Shown piece by piece: positions 1-9,533 of a DNA stretch of 44,386 nt (the first letter of the stretch is position 1; every line of letters begins with the position of its first letter). The notes under the pieces were generated by a model. The model was given only the letters and a program-made list of their open reading frames with translations, was not told the DNA's origin and made no database searches. This DNA is from Parafilimonas sp. GTDB taxonomy: Bacteria > Bacteroidota > Bacteroidia > Chitinophagales > Chitinophagaceae. The stretch lies in NCBI GenBank assembly GCA_017856455.1, contig JAFMEZ010000013.1, positions 1 to 44,386 of the forward strand. Direction: 5' to 3'. Position numbers and translations under genes: made by a program.

Positions 1-15
1 GTAATCATCCAAGAT

Positions 16-1287
16 TTATTTTACTTGTTTATATATCACACCTTCCTTCATCACAAATTGTACATTCCTAATTGCAGAAATATTTTTACTAGGATCTCCT
101 GCTACAACAACCACATCTGAAATATATCCTGGTTTTAAAAATCCCAACCTATCATCCAAATGGAAAGCCCTGGAGTTTACACTGGTAGCAGCTTTCAATA
201 CATCAAAAGGTTGCATACCGTATTCCACCATCAATTCCATTTCAAGTACATTTTCTCCATGTGGATACACGCCCACATCACCTCCCATGCCTATGGACAC
301 GCCTGAAGCAATTGCTTCTTTAAAACTTTTTCTTTTGTTCAAGACATTAGCTGGCGGATCCATAACTCCTTTTTTCCATCCTCTGTATTGAGATATCACA
401 TCAACGGCAGCAACAGTTGGTATGTAGGTTACATTATGCTCCTTCATTAGTTTTCCCAATTCCACATCAATAAAATCTCCGTGCTCAATGGTTTCTGCAC
501 CTGCTAGTACTGCTCTTCTGATAGCCTCTTTCGATTTGGCATGACATACCATTACTCTGCCACTGCTTCTGGTAACTTCATTGATTAATTTCAATTCATC
601 CAATGTAAAAGACGGTCTATCCTCACCATTCACTCCCCATCTGTAATCAGCATATATTTTTATAAAATCTGCTCCCTTCCCAATTTGATCTCTTACTACT
701 CTTATCAAATCATTGCCATCTGCTGGCTCTGCACCTAACATGATTTCTTGATCATGGTCATATCCTTTGGGGCCATAAGATCCTGTAGAAACAATTGCCC
801 TTCCAGCAACCATCAACCTTGGTCCAATGATAATGCCTTCATTGATGGCACGTTTGATGGCAACATCAGAATAACCAGCACCCTCAGTTCCTAAATCTCT
901 TGCAGTGGTAAATCCTGCTAACAGTGTATTTTTTGCATGAACGGTTGCACGTGCAGTTCTATACGAATCCGTTTCTTTGAGTACTTGCGTGTCCCAGTCA
1001 GTTATATTGTATGGGTACAATAATAAATGCGAGTGTCCTTCAATTAAACCAGGAGTAATTGTTGCATCACCATAATTGATGACCGTTGCATTACTTGGAA
1101 TATCAATTTGATCTTTTGGTCCAACTTTTATAATTTTTGGTCCATCAGTGAGTACTCCCCATTTGCTATGCATTTCAGTGCCATCAAATAATCTGTCTGC
1201 AGTTATAAAAAATATTTTTTGTGCATTTGAAACATTAAAAACAGACATGCACAAAAGAATGCAACATATTAGTTTAAGACTTTTCAT
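16..1287 (-). CDS. Exported metal-dependent amidohydrolase (imidazolonepropionase/prolidase-like)
   Basis: Amidohydrolase-superfamily TIM-barrel hydrolase, probably acting on dipeptide-like or cyclic amide substrates in the periplasm. From the chosen start the metal ligands are visible: HSH at H85/H87 in the EGHSH motif, the candidate carboxylated lysine K210 (IKIYAD), H249 (CHAK), H269 (EHGD) and D337 (GGDVG). The N-terminus MKSLKLICCILLC...NAQ is a good signal peptide. The open frame extends upstream to 1329, but the ATG at 1287 starts this signal peptide directly and leaves about 100 bp to the divergent gene at 1388. The C-terminus (FLKPGYISDVVVVAGDP) is the usual family end, so the gene is complete. 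Class is certain; the substrate is not visible. Confidence 0.85.
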   Translation of the reverse strand: MKSLKLICCILLCMSVFNVSNAQKIFFITADRLFDGTEMHSKWGVLTDGPKIIKVGPKDQIDIPSNATVINYGDATITPGLIEGHSHLLLYPYNITDWDTQVLKETDSYRTARATVHAKNTLLAGFTTARDLGTEGAGYSDVAIKRAINEGIIIGPRLMVAGRAIVSTGSYGPKGYDHDQEIMLGAEPADGNDLIRVVRDQIGKGADFIKIYADYRWGVNGEDRPSFTLDELKLINEVTRSSGRVMVCHAKSKEAIRRAVLAGAETIEHGDFIDVELGKLMKEHNVTYIPTVAAVDVISQYRGWKKGVMDPPANVLNKRKSFKEAIASGVSIGMGGDVGVYPHGENVLEMELMVEYGMQPFDVLKAATSVNSRAFHLDDRLGFLKPGYISDVVVVAGDPSKNISAIRNVQFVMKEGVIYKQVK

Positions 1288-1387
1288 ACTTAAAGATTGA
1301 AGGTTATAAAGGTATTTCATTACACGCATGAATAGCTGATCTGTTACATTATTTTCATTAACTTACTCATTAGATAAAATCAATCAA

Positions 1388-4300
1388 ATGAATTTTTATT
1401 TTCATAGGCTTAAACTTTTAGTTGTTGCCGTATTCGTAGTTCATTTCTCCTATTCACAGGACTTTTCTGCATTGAAATTTAGATTTGTTGGTCCGGATGG
1501 AAACCGTGCCATTGCTGTTGCTGGTGAAACTGGTAACCCTATGGTCTCTTATGTGGGCGCAGCATCAGGTGGAATATTTAAAACTGAGGATGGGGGCATC
1601 AATTGGAAGCCCATTTTTGATGACATGGATAATGCTGCAATAGGGGCATTGGCGGTATCTATGTCTGACCCTAAACAAGTATGGGCAGGCACTGGCGAAA
1701 CTTTTATTATTCGTCCTGCTCACGCAAATGGAAACGGAATTTATAAATCAATGGATGGTGGCAAGACATGGAAGAATATGGGACTCAAAGAAACAGTGAG
1801 AATTTCTCGTGTATTGATTCATCCAACGAATCCAAATATCGTTTATGTTGCTGCGTTGGGCCATACAGGCGGACCCCAGCAAGAGAGAGGTGTATTCAAA
1901 ACAATTGATGGCGGTCAAACCTGGAAGCGAATTTTATTTGTGGATGAAAATACTGGATGCAGTGACCTTGTCTTGAATTTTACAAATCCCGATGAAATTT
2001 ATGCAGCCATGTGGGAAGTTGAAATGAAGACATGGAATTTAAAAAGCGGTGGACCAGGAAGTGGATTTTATAAGACGACTGATGGTGGTAAGACTTGGAA
2101 GAAAATGGAAAATGGTTTGCCTGGTGGGAATGCTCACATCATCGGTAAAACTTCAATCGATATTGCTCAAAGTAATCCCAATACAGTATACGCATTGGTT
2201 GAGGATAAATCTCCTGCATTGTATAAATCAACTGATGGCGGTGCTTCATGGAAAATGATGTTTCAAAGTCATTCACTTGCTCAACGAGGTCCTTACTATA
2301 CTCGCTTGCGTGTTTCATCTCAAGATGAAAATAAATTGTATACCATAAGTGTAACCATCATGGAATCCAAAGATGGTGGTAAAACATTTAATGGGCATGG
2401 AAACTATAACCCTGGAGGTGATAACCATGATATTTGGTTTGATCCAAAAGATGCTAATAGAATTATGGTGGCGCATGATGGTTGCATGAACATGACCTAC
2501 AATGGTGGTAAGACATGGAGAAATATCAATTTACCGATAGCACAAATGTATCATGTGGCAGTTGATAATGCAGTACCATATAATATAATGGGGAATAGAC
2601 AGGATGGCAGTTCTTATCATACTGCTGCAATCAGTATGCAAGGGGATATTCCTATTGGTCAATGGCGACAAGTGGGTGGATGTGAAAGCGGCTTTGCTCA
2701 ACCAGATCCTTTTGATAATAGTATTATATGGTCTGGATGTTATGATGGCGGACTCGATATTACTGATTTGAAAACAGGATATAGTCATGATGTTCGTGTA
2801 TGGCCTGAAACTGCATACGGATGGGCGCCAGCAGATGTGAAGTTCAGATGGCATTGGAATTTTCCAATGACATTGTCTGTCCATGAAAGAGGTGCAGTTT
2901 ATGTTGGAAGTCAGTTTGTTCATAAAACAACCAACAAAGGAATGAGCTGGAAAATCATCAGTCCTGATTTAACTACAAATGATAAATCTCACCAACAAAA
3001 TTCAGGAGGAATTAATGCAGATAATCTAATGACATTTGACGGATCAACTCTTTTTGCCATTGCTGAATCGCCGTTGAAAAAAGGATTGTTATGGACTGGC
3101 AGTAACGATGGAATGGTGTATATCACAAAAGATGATGGATTGCATTGGGAAAATATTACTCCCAAAAATGTAGGATTGGCTAAGTGGGGTACCATCAGTA
3201 ATATAGATGCTTCCAGCTTTGATCCAGGAACAGCCTATGTGAGTGTACATTTTCAGCAACTGGGGGATTTCAAACCATATATATTTAAGGTAACTGAATA
3301 TGGGAAGAGCTGGGTAAATATTGCAACAGGTATTCCTGTTTCAAATAGTTCATTTGTTCATTTTGTTAAAGAAGATCCTGCACAGAAAGGATTATTGTTT
3401 GCTGGAACAGACAATGGATTATATGTTAGTCCGAATGATGGCAAGCAATGGGTTCCAATAAAAAACAATTTACCTCCAGCTCCGATTTATCATTTGGCCA
3501 TACAAAAGAATTTTAGAGATCTAGCCATTGCAACATATGGAAGAGGCTTTTATATTTTAGATGACATTACACCTTTAAGGGAGTGGAGTAAAAATATGCT
3601 TCAGCTAACAACAGGCATTCTTCCATTGAGAAATGCATATCGGTTTAATATGCAAAATTCTTTTCATAGTGATGGAAGATCTTTTGTAACAGGGCAAAAT
3701 CCTCCTTATGGTGCTTCCATCAATTATTATTTGAGTGATACCCTTAAAGAAAAACCTTCAATTTACATCTTGTCACCAGAAGGCGATAAAATTCAAACCA
3801 TTGTTGCTACAAATAAAAAAGGTTTCAACAGAGTGTGGTGGAATTTAGCACATGATGAAATCAAATTGGCAACATTGAAAACAAGACCTCCAGGAAAAGA
3901 ATTTGTGCCATTGGATTCAACAGGTAGTAGATCCATTTATATAGTTGATTTGGATATTGGTCCTGGTTTAGAACCCCCTAGAGTTACTCCAGGTGTATAT
4001 ACTGTAGTATTGCAAGTTGGTGAAAAGACATATAAACAGCCATTGCATATTTTAAAAGATCCACTTTCAAAGTCTTCATTAGAAGATATTAAATTACAAT
4101 ATGCATTTGGTAAGAAACTCTACAAGCAGATCAAAGACTGCATGATGTTCATAGAGGCCATGGAGCTTAAGAGAGCTGCTTTATTGAAGGAGAATAGTCA
4201 AACTGCACTCGAGATTGAAAAAAGAATATTCAATCTTGAGCGCAACTTATTTGATGTGTACCAGACTGGCTCAAGATGGGATGGATTCAGAAATCCAAGT

Positions 4301-4453
4301 CAACTGCTTGAAAACTTTCTCGCATTGGCAAAGGAGAGTCAGACATATGGTGCGGATTATCCTCCAACAGCTCAACAGATTGAAGCCTATCAATCATTTT
4401 CCAAAAAATTTGAACTGGTTAAATCAGCATATCAATTATTAATTAAAAAATAA
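1388..4453 (+). CDS. Exported BNR/sortilin-type (VPS10-like) beta-propeller protein
   Basis: A 1021-aa exported protein made mostly of beta-propeller blades with Asp-box (SxDGGxTW) signatures: SMDGGKTWK, TIDGGQTWK, TTDGGKTWK, STDGGASWK, YNGGKTWRN and KDDGLHWEN, spread over residues 60-600. A signal peptide (VVHFSYSQ) is at the N-terminus. The last 300 residues are not propeller: an Ig-like stretch (PGVYTVVLQVGEKTYKQPL) and a helical tail. Databases often label such proteins 'glycosyl hydrolase' from the BNR repeats, but sialidase arginine-triad or catalytic residues are not evident and I do not claim that activity. It lies 17 bp upstream of an S9 peptidase on the same strand, so the two are probably co-transcribed and may work together on extracellular protein. 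Confidence 0.82.
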   Translation: MNFYFHRLKLLVVAVFVVHFSYSQDFSALKFRFVGPDGNRAIAVAGETGNPMVSYVGAASGGIFKTEDGGINWKPIFDDMDNAAIGALAVSMSDPKQVWAGTGETFIIRPAHANGNGIYKSMDGGKTWKNMGLKETVRISRVLIHPTNPNIVYVAALGHTGGPQQERGVFKTIDGGQTWKRILFVDENTGCSDLVLNFTNPDEIYAAMWEVEMKTWNLKSGGPGSGFYKTTDGGKTWKKMENGLPGGNAHIIGKTSIDIAQSNPNTVYALVEDKSPALYKSTDGGASWKMMFQSHSLAQRGPYYTRLRVSSQDENKLYTISVTIMESKDGGKTFNGHGNYNPGGDNHDIWFDPKDANRIMVAHDGCMNMTYNGGKTWRNINLPIAQMYHVAVDNAVPYNIMGNRQDGSSYHTAAISMQGDIPIGQWRQVGGCESGFAQPDPFDNSIIWSGCYDGGLDITDLKTGYSHDVRVWPETAYGWAPADVKFRWHWNFPMTLSVHERGAVYVGSQFVHKTTNKGMSWKIISPDLTTNDKSHQQNSGGINADNLMTFDGSTLFAIAESPLKKGLLWTGSNDGMVYITKDDGLHWENITPKNVGLAKWGTISNIDASSFDPGTAYVSVHFQQLGDFKPYIFKVTEYGKSWVNIATGIPVSNSSFVHFVKEDPAQKGLLFAGTDNGLYVSPNDGKQWVPIKNNLPPAPIYHLAIQKNFRDLAIATYGRGFYILDDITPLREWSKNMLQLTTGILPLRNAYRFNMQNSFHSDGRSFVTGQNPPYGASINYYLSDTLKEKPSIYILSPEGDKIQTIVATNKKGFNRVWWNLAHDEIKLATLKTRPPGKEFVPLDSTGSRSIYIVDLDIGPGLEPPRVTPGVYTVVLQVGEKTYKQPLHILKDPLSKSSLEDIKLQYAFGKKLYKQIKDCMMFIEAMELKRAALLKENSQTALEIEKRIFNLERNLFDVYQTGSRWDGFRNPSQLLENFLALAKESQTYGADYPPTAQQIEAYQSFSKKFELVKSAYQLLIKK

Positions 4454-4470
4454 ATCACAAACCAATAAGT

Positions 4471-6444
4471 ATGAAGAAGTTCCTCTTTTTATTGTTTGCA
4501 ATCATTCAACAAGTTGTTGCAGTTGCACAAAATAATTGGTCGCCTGATCAATTACTAAAAATTAAAAATATCAGTAGTGCGCAAATTTCACCTGATGGTA
4601 AAAAAGTTGTTTATGCTATGAGGGAGGCCTATATGACAGAAGAAAGGAGTGAATATGTGAATCAAATTTGGGTTTGTAATTCAGATGGAACTGGCCATCT
4701 TCAATTGACCAAAGGCGATAAAAATAATTCCAATCCTAAATGGAGTCCAGATAATCAACATATCGCTTTCGTATCTGCGCGTGAAGGAAAAACTAATTTA
4801 TACATTATGCCAATCAGTGGTGGTGAGGCAGAAAAAATAACAGATGCAAAAGGAGGTGTAGGAGATTTTGCATGGGCGGATGATGGGCATAAGATTGCTT
4901 TTTTAAGCATGGATGTAGCCAGTGATAAGGAGGAAAAAGATAAGAAGGGGAAAAGTGATTGGTATTATATGGATGCCAATCCAAAGCAAAATCGATTAAT
5001 GGTTTTATGGATTCATCAGAAAGACTCCACTGGCAAATATTTACAAAAACTTATTACCAAAGAAAATGTATCCATCAACTCTTTTGATTGGAATAGCAAC
5101 AGCAAAACAATTGCATATAGTTATGGTAAAACAACCAAGGCAAATGATATGAGCAATTGTGATTTATCAATTGTTGATATTACTACTGGTGAAGTAAAAT
5201 CTATTGCCAATACTACTGCAAATGAATCTAATCCAAAGTTTAGTCCTGATGGAAAACATTTAGCATATGTTGCTTCTGAGTTGGTTAATGACTGGGCAGG
5301 TCCAAAACATGTTCAAATTTTTAGTTTATCTGATGGTAAATCTTGGAGGCTAAAAGCGAGTCCGGATGAAGACGGAAGCATTGTTGGTTGGACGCCGGAC
5401 AATAAAAATGTTTTGTTGTTTGAAGCAAAAAAAACATTGACAGGGATATATCTCCTAAGTACAGATGGTAAATCAATTACTGAGTGGACTGAAAAAGAAA
5501 TGAATTATATCGCAAATGTTTCTGTTAGCAATGGTAATATTTCATTTATACTTCAAAACCCGACTCAACTTCCAGAACTTTACATGAGTGCGATCTCAAC
5601 TCATCTTCCTAAAAAAATTACATCAATTAATGATGCGTATTCAAATAAACAACTTGGAAAGACTGAATTGATTAGATGGAAAAGTTTTGATGGTAAAGAG
5701 ATAGAAGGATTGTTGACTTATCCAGTTAATTATCAGCCGGGTAAAAAGGTTCCTTTGTTGTTGAATATTCATGGAGGACCAGCAGGCGTTTTTAGTCAGT
5801 CATGTATTGCTTCAAATCAAGGTGTATACCCGCTTGCAAGTCTTAGTGAAAATGGATTCGCCGTATTGCGACCCAATCCACGTGGTTCAACGGGATATGG
5901 AACAAATTTTAGGGTTGCAAACAAGCAAGATTGGGGAATGGGAGATTATCAGGATGTAATGTTGGGTGTTGATGCAGTGATCAAAATGGGTGTAACAGAT
6001 GAAAGCATGTTGGGTGTTATGGGGTGGAGTTATGGCGGATACCTGAGCAGTTGGATTGTGGGACATACAAACAGATTTAAAGCAGCTTCAATTGGTGCAC
6101 CAGTCGTTGATCTTGCTTTTCAAAATATGACTGATGATGTTGAAAGTTTGATGCCTGTCTATTTTAATGGTGATCCGTGGAATAATTGGGATTTGTATAC
6201 CAAGCACTCTCCATTGAGATATGTACAAAATGTTAAAACTCCTGTAATGTTGCAACATGGCGAAGCAGATTTTAGAGTACCGCTTGGCAACTCAGTAATG
6301 TTTTATAATGCATTGAGAAGAAGGGGAATACCAGTTAAATTGTTGGTATTACCACGTCAACCACATGGGCCATTTGAGCCAAAGATGGTGATGGTTGCTA
6401 TGCATTCAAATTTGGATTGGTTTAAAGAACATTTAAAAAAATAA
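4471..6444 (+). CDS. S9 family prolyl oligopeptidase / acylaminoacyl-peptidase-like
   Basis: Exported serine peptidase of 657 aa. A signal peptide (to VAVAQ) is followed by a seven-bladed PD40/WD40-like propeller (about residues 30-380, repeats such as NPKWSPDNQHIAFVS and NPKFSPDGKHLAYV) and a C-terminal alpha/beta-hydrolase domain. The nucleophile is S520 in GWSYGG, the acid D600 in GEADFRVP and the base H632 in QPHGPFEP. HGGPAG supplies the oxyanion region. Family members cleave short peptides, removing dipeptides or acyl-amino acids. It probably shares an operon with the BNR propeller gene 17 bp upstream. Confidence 0.92.
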   Translation: MKKFLFLLFAIIQQVVAVAQNNWSPDQLLKIKNISSAQISPDGKKVVYAMREAYMTEERSEYVNQIWVCNSDGTGHLQLTKGDKNNSNPKWSPDNQHIAFVSAREGKTNLYIMPISGGEAEKITDAKGGVGDFAWADDGHKIAFLSMDVASDKEEKDKKGKSDWYYMDANPKQNRLMVLWIHQKDSTGKYLQKLITKENVSINSFDWNSNSKTIAYSYGKTTKANDMSNCDLSIVDITTGEVKSIANTTANESNPKFSPDGKHLAYVASELVNDWAGPKHVQIFSLSDGKSWRLKASPDEDGSIVGWTPDNKNVLLFEAKKTLTGIYLLSTDGKSITEWTEKEMNYIANVSVSNGNISFILQNPTQLPELYMSAISTHLPKKITSINDAYSNKQLGKTELIRWKSFDGKEIEGLLTYPVNYQPGKKVPLLLNIHGGPAGVFSQSCIASNQGVYPLASLSENGFAVLRPNPRGSTGYGTNFRVANKQDWGMGDYQDVMLGVDAVIKMGVTDESMLGVMGWSYGGYLSSWIVGHTNRFKAASIGAPVVDLAFQNMTDDVESLMPVYFNGDPWNNWDLYTKHSPLRYVQNVKTPVMLQHGEADFRVPLGNSVMFYNALRRRGIPVKLLVLPRQPHGPFEPKMVMVAMHSNLDWFKEHLKK

Positions 6445-6497
6445 TTGTTTTCTTAAACGGTGATTTTTGTTAAGTAGAAAATATGTTTTTTACGTTA

Positions 6498-6505
6498 TAC
6501 CTTTG
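6498..6505 (+). promoter_or_regulatory. TAnnTTTG -7 element before the multicopper oxidase
   Basis: TACCTTTG matches the Bacteroidota -7 consensus TAnnTTTG exactly. Only 4 nt separate it from the ATG at 6510, so initiation here would give an essentially leaderless mRNA. No TTG sits at the usual 18-21 bp upstream distance (the nearest is 28 bp away), so it may be weak or activator-dependent. Confidence 0.35.
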
Positions 6506-6527
6506 CGCCATGCTAAAGCATGGCGCA
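6504..6527 (+). promoter_or_regulatory. 10-bp hairpin covering the multicopper-oxidase start codon
   Basis: A perfect 10-bp stem (arms 6504-6513 and 6518-6527, core GCGCCATGC / GCATGGCGC) with a TAAA loop. The ATG at 6510 lies inside the left arm, and a T-rich stretch (ATTTGTTTTTATATTTT) follows. It could hide the start codon from ribosomes, terminate read-through from the upstream peptidase gene, or do both. Confidence 0.6.
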
Positions 6528-8717
6528 TTTGTTTTTATATTTTCCGTATTCTTTCTTTCGCTCTCACATGCACAACGAGTGGTTCGATATGAGTTGCATG
6601 TTAAAGACACATTGGTAAAATTTACTGACAAAACAAAAAGGGCAATTGCGGTAAATGGACAGATACCCATGCCTACCATTACATTTACGCAAGGAGATAC
6701 TGCAGAGATTGTTGTTTACAATGAAATGGATGAAGAAACATCATTGCATTGGCATGGTTTGATCCTACCTAATAAAGAAGATGGTGTTCCTTATCTTACT
6801 CAAATGCCTATTGCACCCCACTCTGTATATACGTATCGTTTCCCAATTGTTCAACATGGAACACATTGGTATCATAGTCATACTGGTTTGCAAGAGCAAA
6901 TCGGAATGTATGGTTCAATGATTTTGAATAAGCGAAAAGATGATCCAGGATTCAGAAAAGGTATTGATGATCTTCCAACTTTACCGGTGATCATTAGTGA
7001 ATGGACTGATTACAATCCTGCTAATATTCATCGCATGTTGCATAATGCTACAGATTGGTTTGCGATAAGAAAAGGATCAACACAGAGTTATGCAGAAGCA
7101 ATTAAAGAAGGGCATTTGGGAACGAAGATTGTAAATGAATGGAAGCGCATGTTGGCGATGGATGTAAGTGATGTTTATTATGATAAATTTTTAATCAATG
7201 GACTTCCGTCTTCTCAATACGGAAATTTCAAAGCAGGTGATAAAGTTAGATTGCGTATTTCAAATGCTGGAGCTTCAACTTATTTCTGGCTGAATTACGC
7301 AGGTGGAAAAATTACTGTGGTTGCAAATGATGGCAATGATGTTGAACCCAGAGAGATAGACAGATTGATGATTGCTGTATCAGAAACTTACGATGTGGTG
7401 GTTACTATTCCAGAGGATAATAAAGCTTTTGAGTTTACGGCTACATCTGAAGACAGAATTGGGTATGCCTCTTTGCTTTTAGGAGAGGGGGAGAAAGTGT
7501 TTGCAAATCGTTTACCACGACTCAGGTATTTTGAAGGCATGAAGATGATGAATGAAATGATGAAGATGAATGGAAGGCTCGATGATATGGGGATGAAAAT
7601 GAGTATGAACAAAATGGACATGAATGTGGTCATGTACCAAGAGATTTCTCCAACTGTTGAAAAAGGAATGCAAAAATACAGTGCAGGGTCAAGGTCAAAA
7701 ATCAAAACCTTGAATTACGCGATGCTAAAATCACCTGAAAAAACTACACTTCCAGCCAACGCACCTGTGAAAGAGTTGAGGTTTGAACTTACAGGTAATA
7801 TGAATCGCTATGTGTGGAGTATGGATAATAGAGTTGTATCAGAGACTGACAAGATCCTCATCAATAAAGGAGAAAACGTTAGGATGATCATTTATAATGG
7901 GTCTATGATGCGTCATCCAATGCATTTGCATGGCCATGATTTTAGGGCTTTAAATGGTCAGGGTGAATATGCTCCTATGAAAAATATCATTGATATCATG
8001 CCAATGGAGACGGATACGTTGGAGTTCAATGCAAACATGGAAGGTAATTGGTATTTCCATTGTCATATTTTATATCATATGATGAGTGGAATGGGTAGGA
8101 TATTTTCTTATCAAAATCAAGCACCCAATCCATTGATCAGTAATCCAAAGTATGCAAAAAGAAAATTATATGCCGATGATCGCATGTTTCATATAATGGC
8201 TGAAAATGATTTTGCAACCAATGGAAATGATGGTATGCTCATGATTCAAAATACCAGGTGGAGTATGGGAACTGAATGGCGATTAGGGTATAATGATATG
8301 CATGGGTATGAAACGGAAACACATATTGGAAGGTATATTGGAAGGATGCAGTGGTTCATGCCATTTATAGGTTTTGATTGGCGTCACCGTCATGCTGGTC
8401 CAATGAATTATATCGAGCGTAATATTTTTAAGCAGTACAATACAAAAGATAACCGTGTGCAAATGAGTTTAGGCTTTAATTATGTTTTGCCTATGCTTAC
8501 CAGTTTTCAGGCTGAAATATTTGGCACAGGATACGTAAGACTTCAATTGATGCGAGAAGATATTCCTTTGTCAAGGCGACTAAGAGGATCATTTATGATC
8601 AATTCCGATAAGGAATACATGGCAGGGATGAAGTACATCATGACAAGAAATTCTGCCATCAATGTTCACTATGATAGTGATATGGGAGCTGGTCTAGGAT
8701 TGGTTTTATCTTATTGA
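6510..8717 (+). CDS. Multicopper oxidase with CopB-like C-terminal domain
   Basis: CopA/laccase-type periplasmic multicopper oxidase. Copper ligands are all present: HWH at H80/H82, HWYHSH at H119/H122/H124, HPMHLHGH at 469-476 and the HCHILYHMMSGM block with C518, H523 and axial M528. A Met-rich insert (about residues 340-385, MMNEMMKMN... MKMSMNKMDM) is typical of copper-detoxifying oxidases. After the oxidase (about residue 545) a further 190 aa resemble the outer-membrane copper protein CopB: amphipathic strands, aromatic residues, ending GAGLGLVLSY. This suggests a CopA-CopB fusion. Start: ATG 6510 gives a clean signal peptide (MLKHGAFVFIF...SHAQ); the in-frame ATG at 6483 is the alternative. 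Likely role is Cu(I) oxidation and copper resistance. Confidence 0.9.
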   Translation: MLKHGAFVFIFSVFFLSLSHAQRVVRYELHVKDTLVKFTDKTKRAIAVNGQIPMPTITFTQGDTAEIVVYNEMDEETSLHWHGLILPNKEDGVPYLTQMPIAPHSVYTYRFPIVQHGTHWYHSHTGLQEQIGMYGSMILNKRKDDPGFRKGIDDLPTLPVIISEWTDYNPANIHRMLHNATDWFAIRKGSTQSYAEAIKEGHLGTKIVNEWKRMLAMDVSDVYYDKFLINGLPSSQYGNFKAGDKVRLRISNAGASTYFWLNYAGGKITVVANDGNDVEPREIDRLMIAVSETYDVVVTIPEDNKAFEFTATSEDRIGYASLLLGEGEKVFANRLPRLRYFEGMKMMNEMMKMNGRLDDMGMKMSMNKMDMNVVMYQEISPTVEKGMQKYSAGSRSKIKTLNYAMLKSPEKTTLPANAPVKELRFELTGNMNRYVWSMDNRVVSETDKILINKGENVRMIIYNGSMMRHPMHLHGHDFRALNGQGEYAPMKNIIDIMPMETDTLEFNANMEGNWYFHCHILYHMMSGMGRIFSYQNQAPNPLISNPKYAKRKLYADDRMFHIMAENDFATNGNDGMLMIQNTRWSMGTEWRLGYNDMHGYETETHIGRYIGRMQWFMPFIGFDWRHRHAGPMNYIERNIFKQYNTKDNRVQMSLGFNYVLPMLTSFQAEIFGTGYVRLQLMREDIPLSRRLRGSFMINSDKEYMAGMKYIMTRNSAINVHYDSDMGAGLGLVLSY

Positions 8718-9473
8718 TTTTTTCTTTTGTGTAATCAGAAAAAGCCAAAAACCACTTGCAATTGTAATCAATCCAAGAATTGAGAATGCACGCAAAAGCA
8801 GGTTACTGAAATTGTCTCGCTCCTCGTAATCCATTGTGTGCATCATCCACAGAAAGTCAAATATTCTCCATTTATTATTTCTAAATTTTTGTACTGTGCC
8901 TAATTCAGATGCAACATAAACTGTTGTTTTTGCATCATTATCAAAAGTAACGGCATAAGCGGGAAGGGGATTTTCTCTGTACTCGTGATGTGAATTTGTA
9001 CTTGTAATGTATTCGATTTTATGGATAGCAGGATTCCCATTAAAATGTTGTTGAGCAACTGCTGAAGCTTCTTCTTTGCTAAGTGGTGGACGAATGATAC
9101 CTGTTTCAGCATATGCAAGATGATTCATCATATGTTGCATGTTTGTATGATGAATAGTGTCTTCATGATTTCTTATACATCTTATTTGATAAACAGGTTT
9201 TCCAAGTATTTCAATCAATTGAATAGATACCAAAGAGTCAATCTTGTGGTAAGTCCGAATACTATCAATAATATCAGAGGGTGAGACCAATTGCTGATGA
9301 GTAGAAAAATAAGGTGTGTGTTTTTTTGTGGTATCACCATGTATTTCATCCATATTACTCCAGCTGAAATAAATTCCTCCAATCGTCCAAAGCAAGAACT
9401 GAAATCCCAGAAATACGCCGAGGTACCTATGTGATTTTCTGATATAGTATTGTTTGCTTTTTGCCATTTTCAA
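8706..9473 (-). CDS. PepSY-domain membrane protein, His-rich
   Basis: A 255-aa protein with a transmembrane helix near each end (YLGVFLGFQFLLWTIGGIYF at about 17-36; LLRAFSILGLITIASGFWLFLI at about 225-247) and a periplasmic PepSY-like region between. The middle contains many His and Met residues (HEDTIHHTNMQHMMNH), plausible as a metal site. PepSY-TM proteins are linked to metal or siderophore reduction and to peptidase inhibition. Its 3' end overlaps the multicopper oxidase by 12 bp, convergently. That neighbour suggests a metal-related role, which is inference. Confidence 0.78.
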   Translation of the reverse strand: MKMAKSKQYYIRKSHRYLGVFLGFQFLLWTIGGIYFSWSNMDEIHGDTTKKHTPYFSTHQQLVSPSDIIDSIRTYHKIDSLVSIQLIEILGKPVYQIRCIRNHEDTIHHTNMQHMMNHLAYAETGIIRPPLSKEEASAVAQQHFNGNPAIHKIEYITSTNSHHEYRENPLPAYAVTFDNDAKTTVYVASELGTVQKFRNNKWRIFDFLWMMHTMDYEERDNFSNLLLRAFSILGLITIASGFWLFLITQKKKSIR

Positions 9474-9501
9474 AATGCTTCTTTCAGAGCAAAGATTAAA
9501 C

Positions 9502-9509
9502 TAATTTTG
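9502..9509 (+). promoter_or_regulatory. TAnnTTTG -7 element before the LLM oxidoreductase
   Basis: TAATTTTG is an exact match to the Bacteroidota -7 consensus, 24 nt upstream of the ATG at 9534. No clear TTG is seen at the -33 position. Confidence 0.4.
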
Positions 9510-9533
9510 TGAATTCATTTCTCAAATACTTTT

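Noticed and set aside
1388-4453. Glycosyl hydrolase or sialidase activity for the BNR protein
   Set aside because: Only Asp-box propeller repeats are visible; catalytic residues of sialidases are not apparent.
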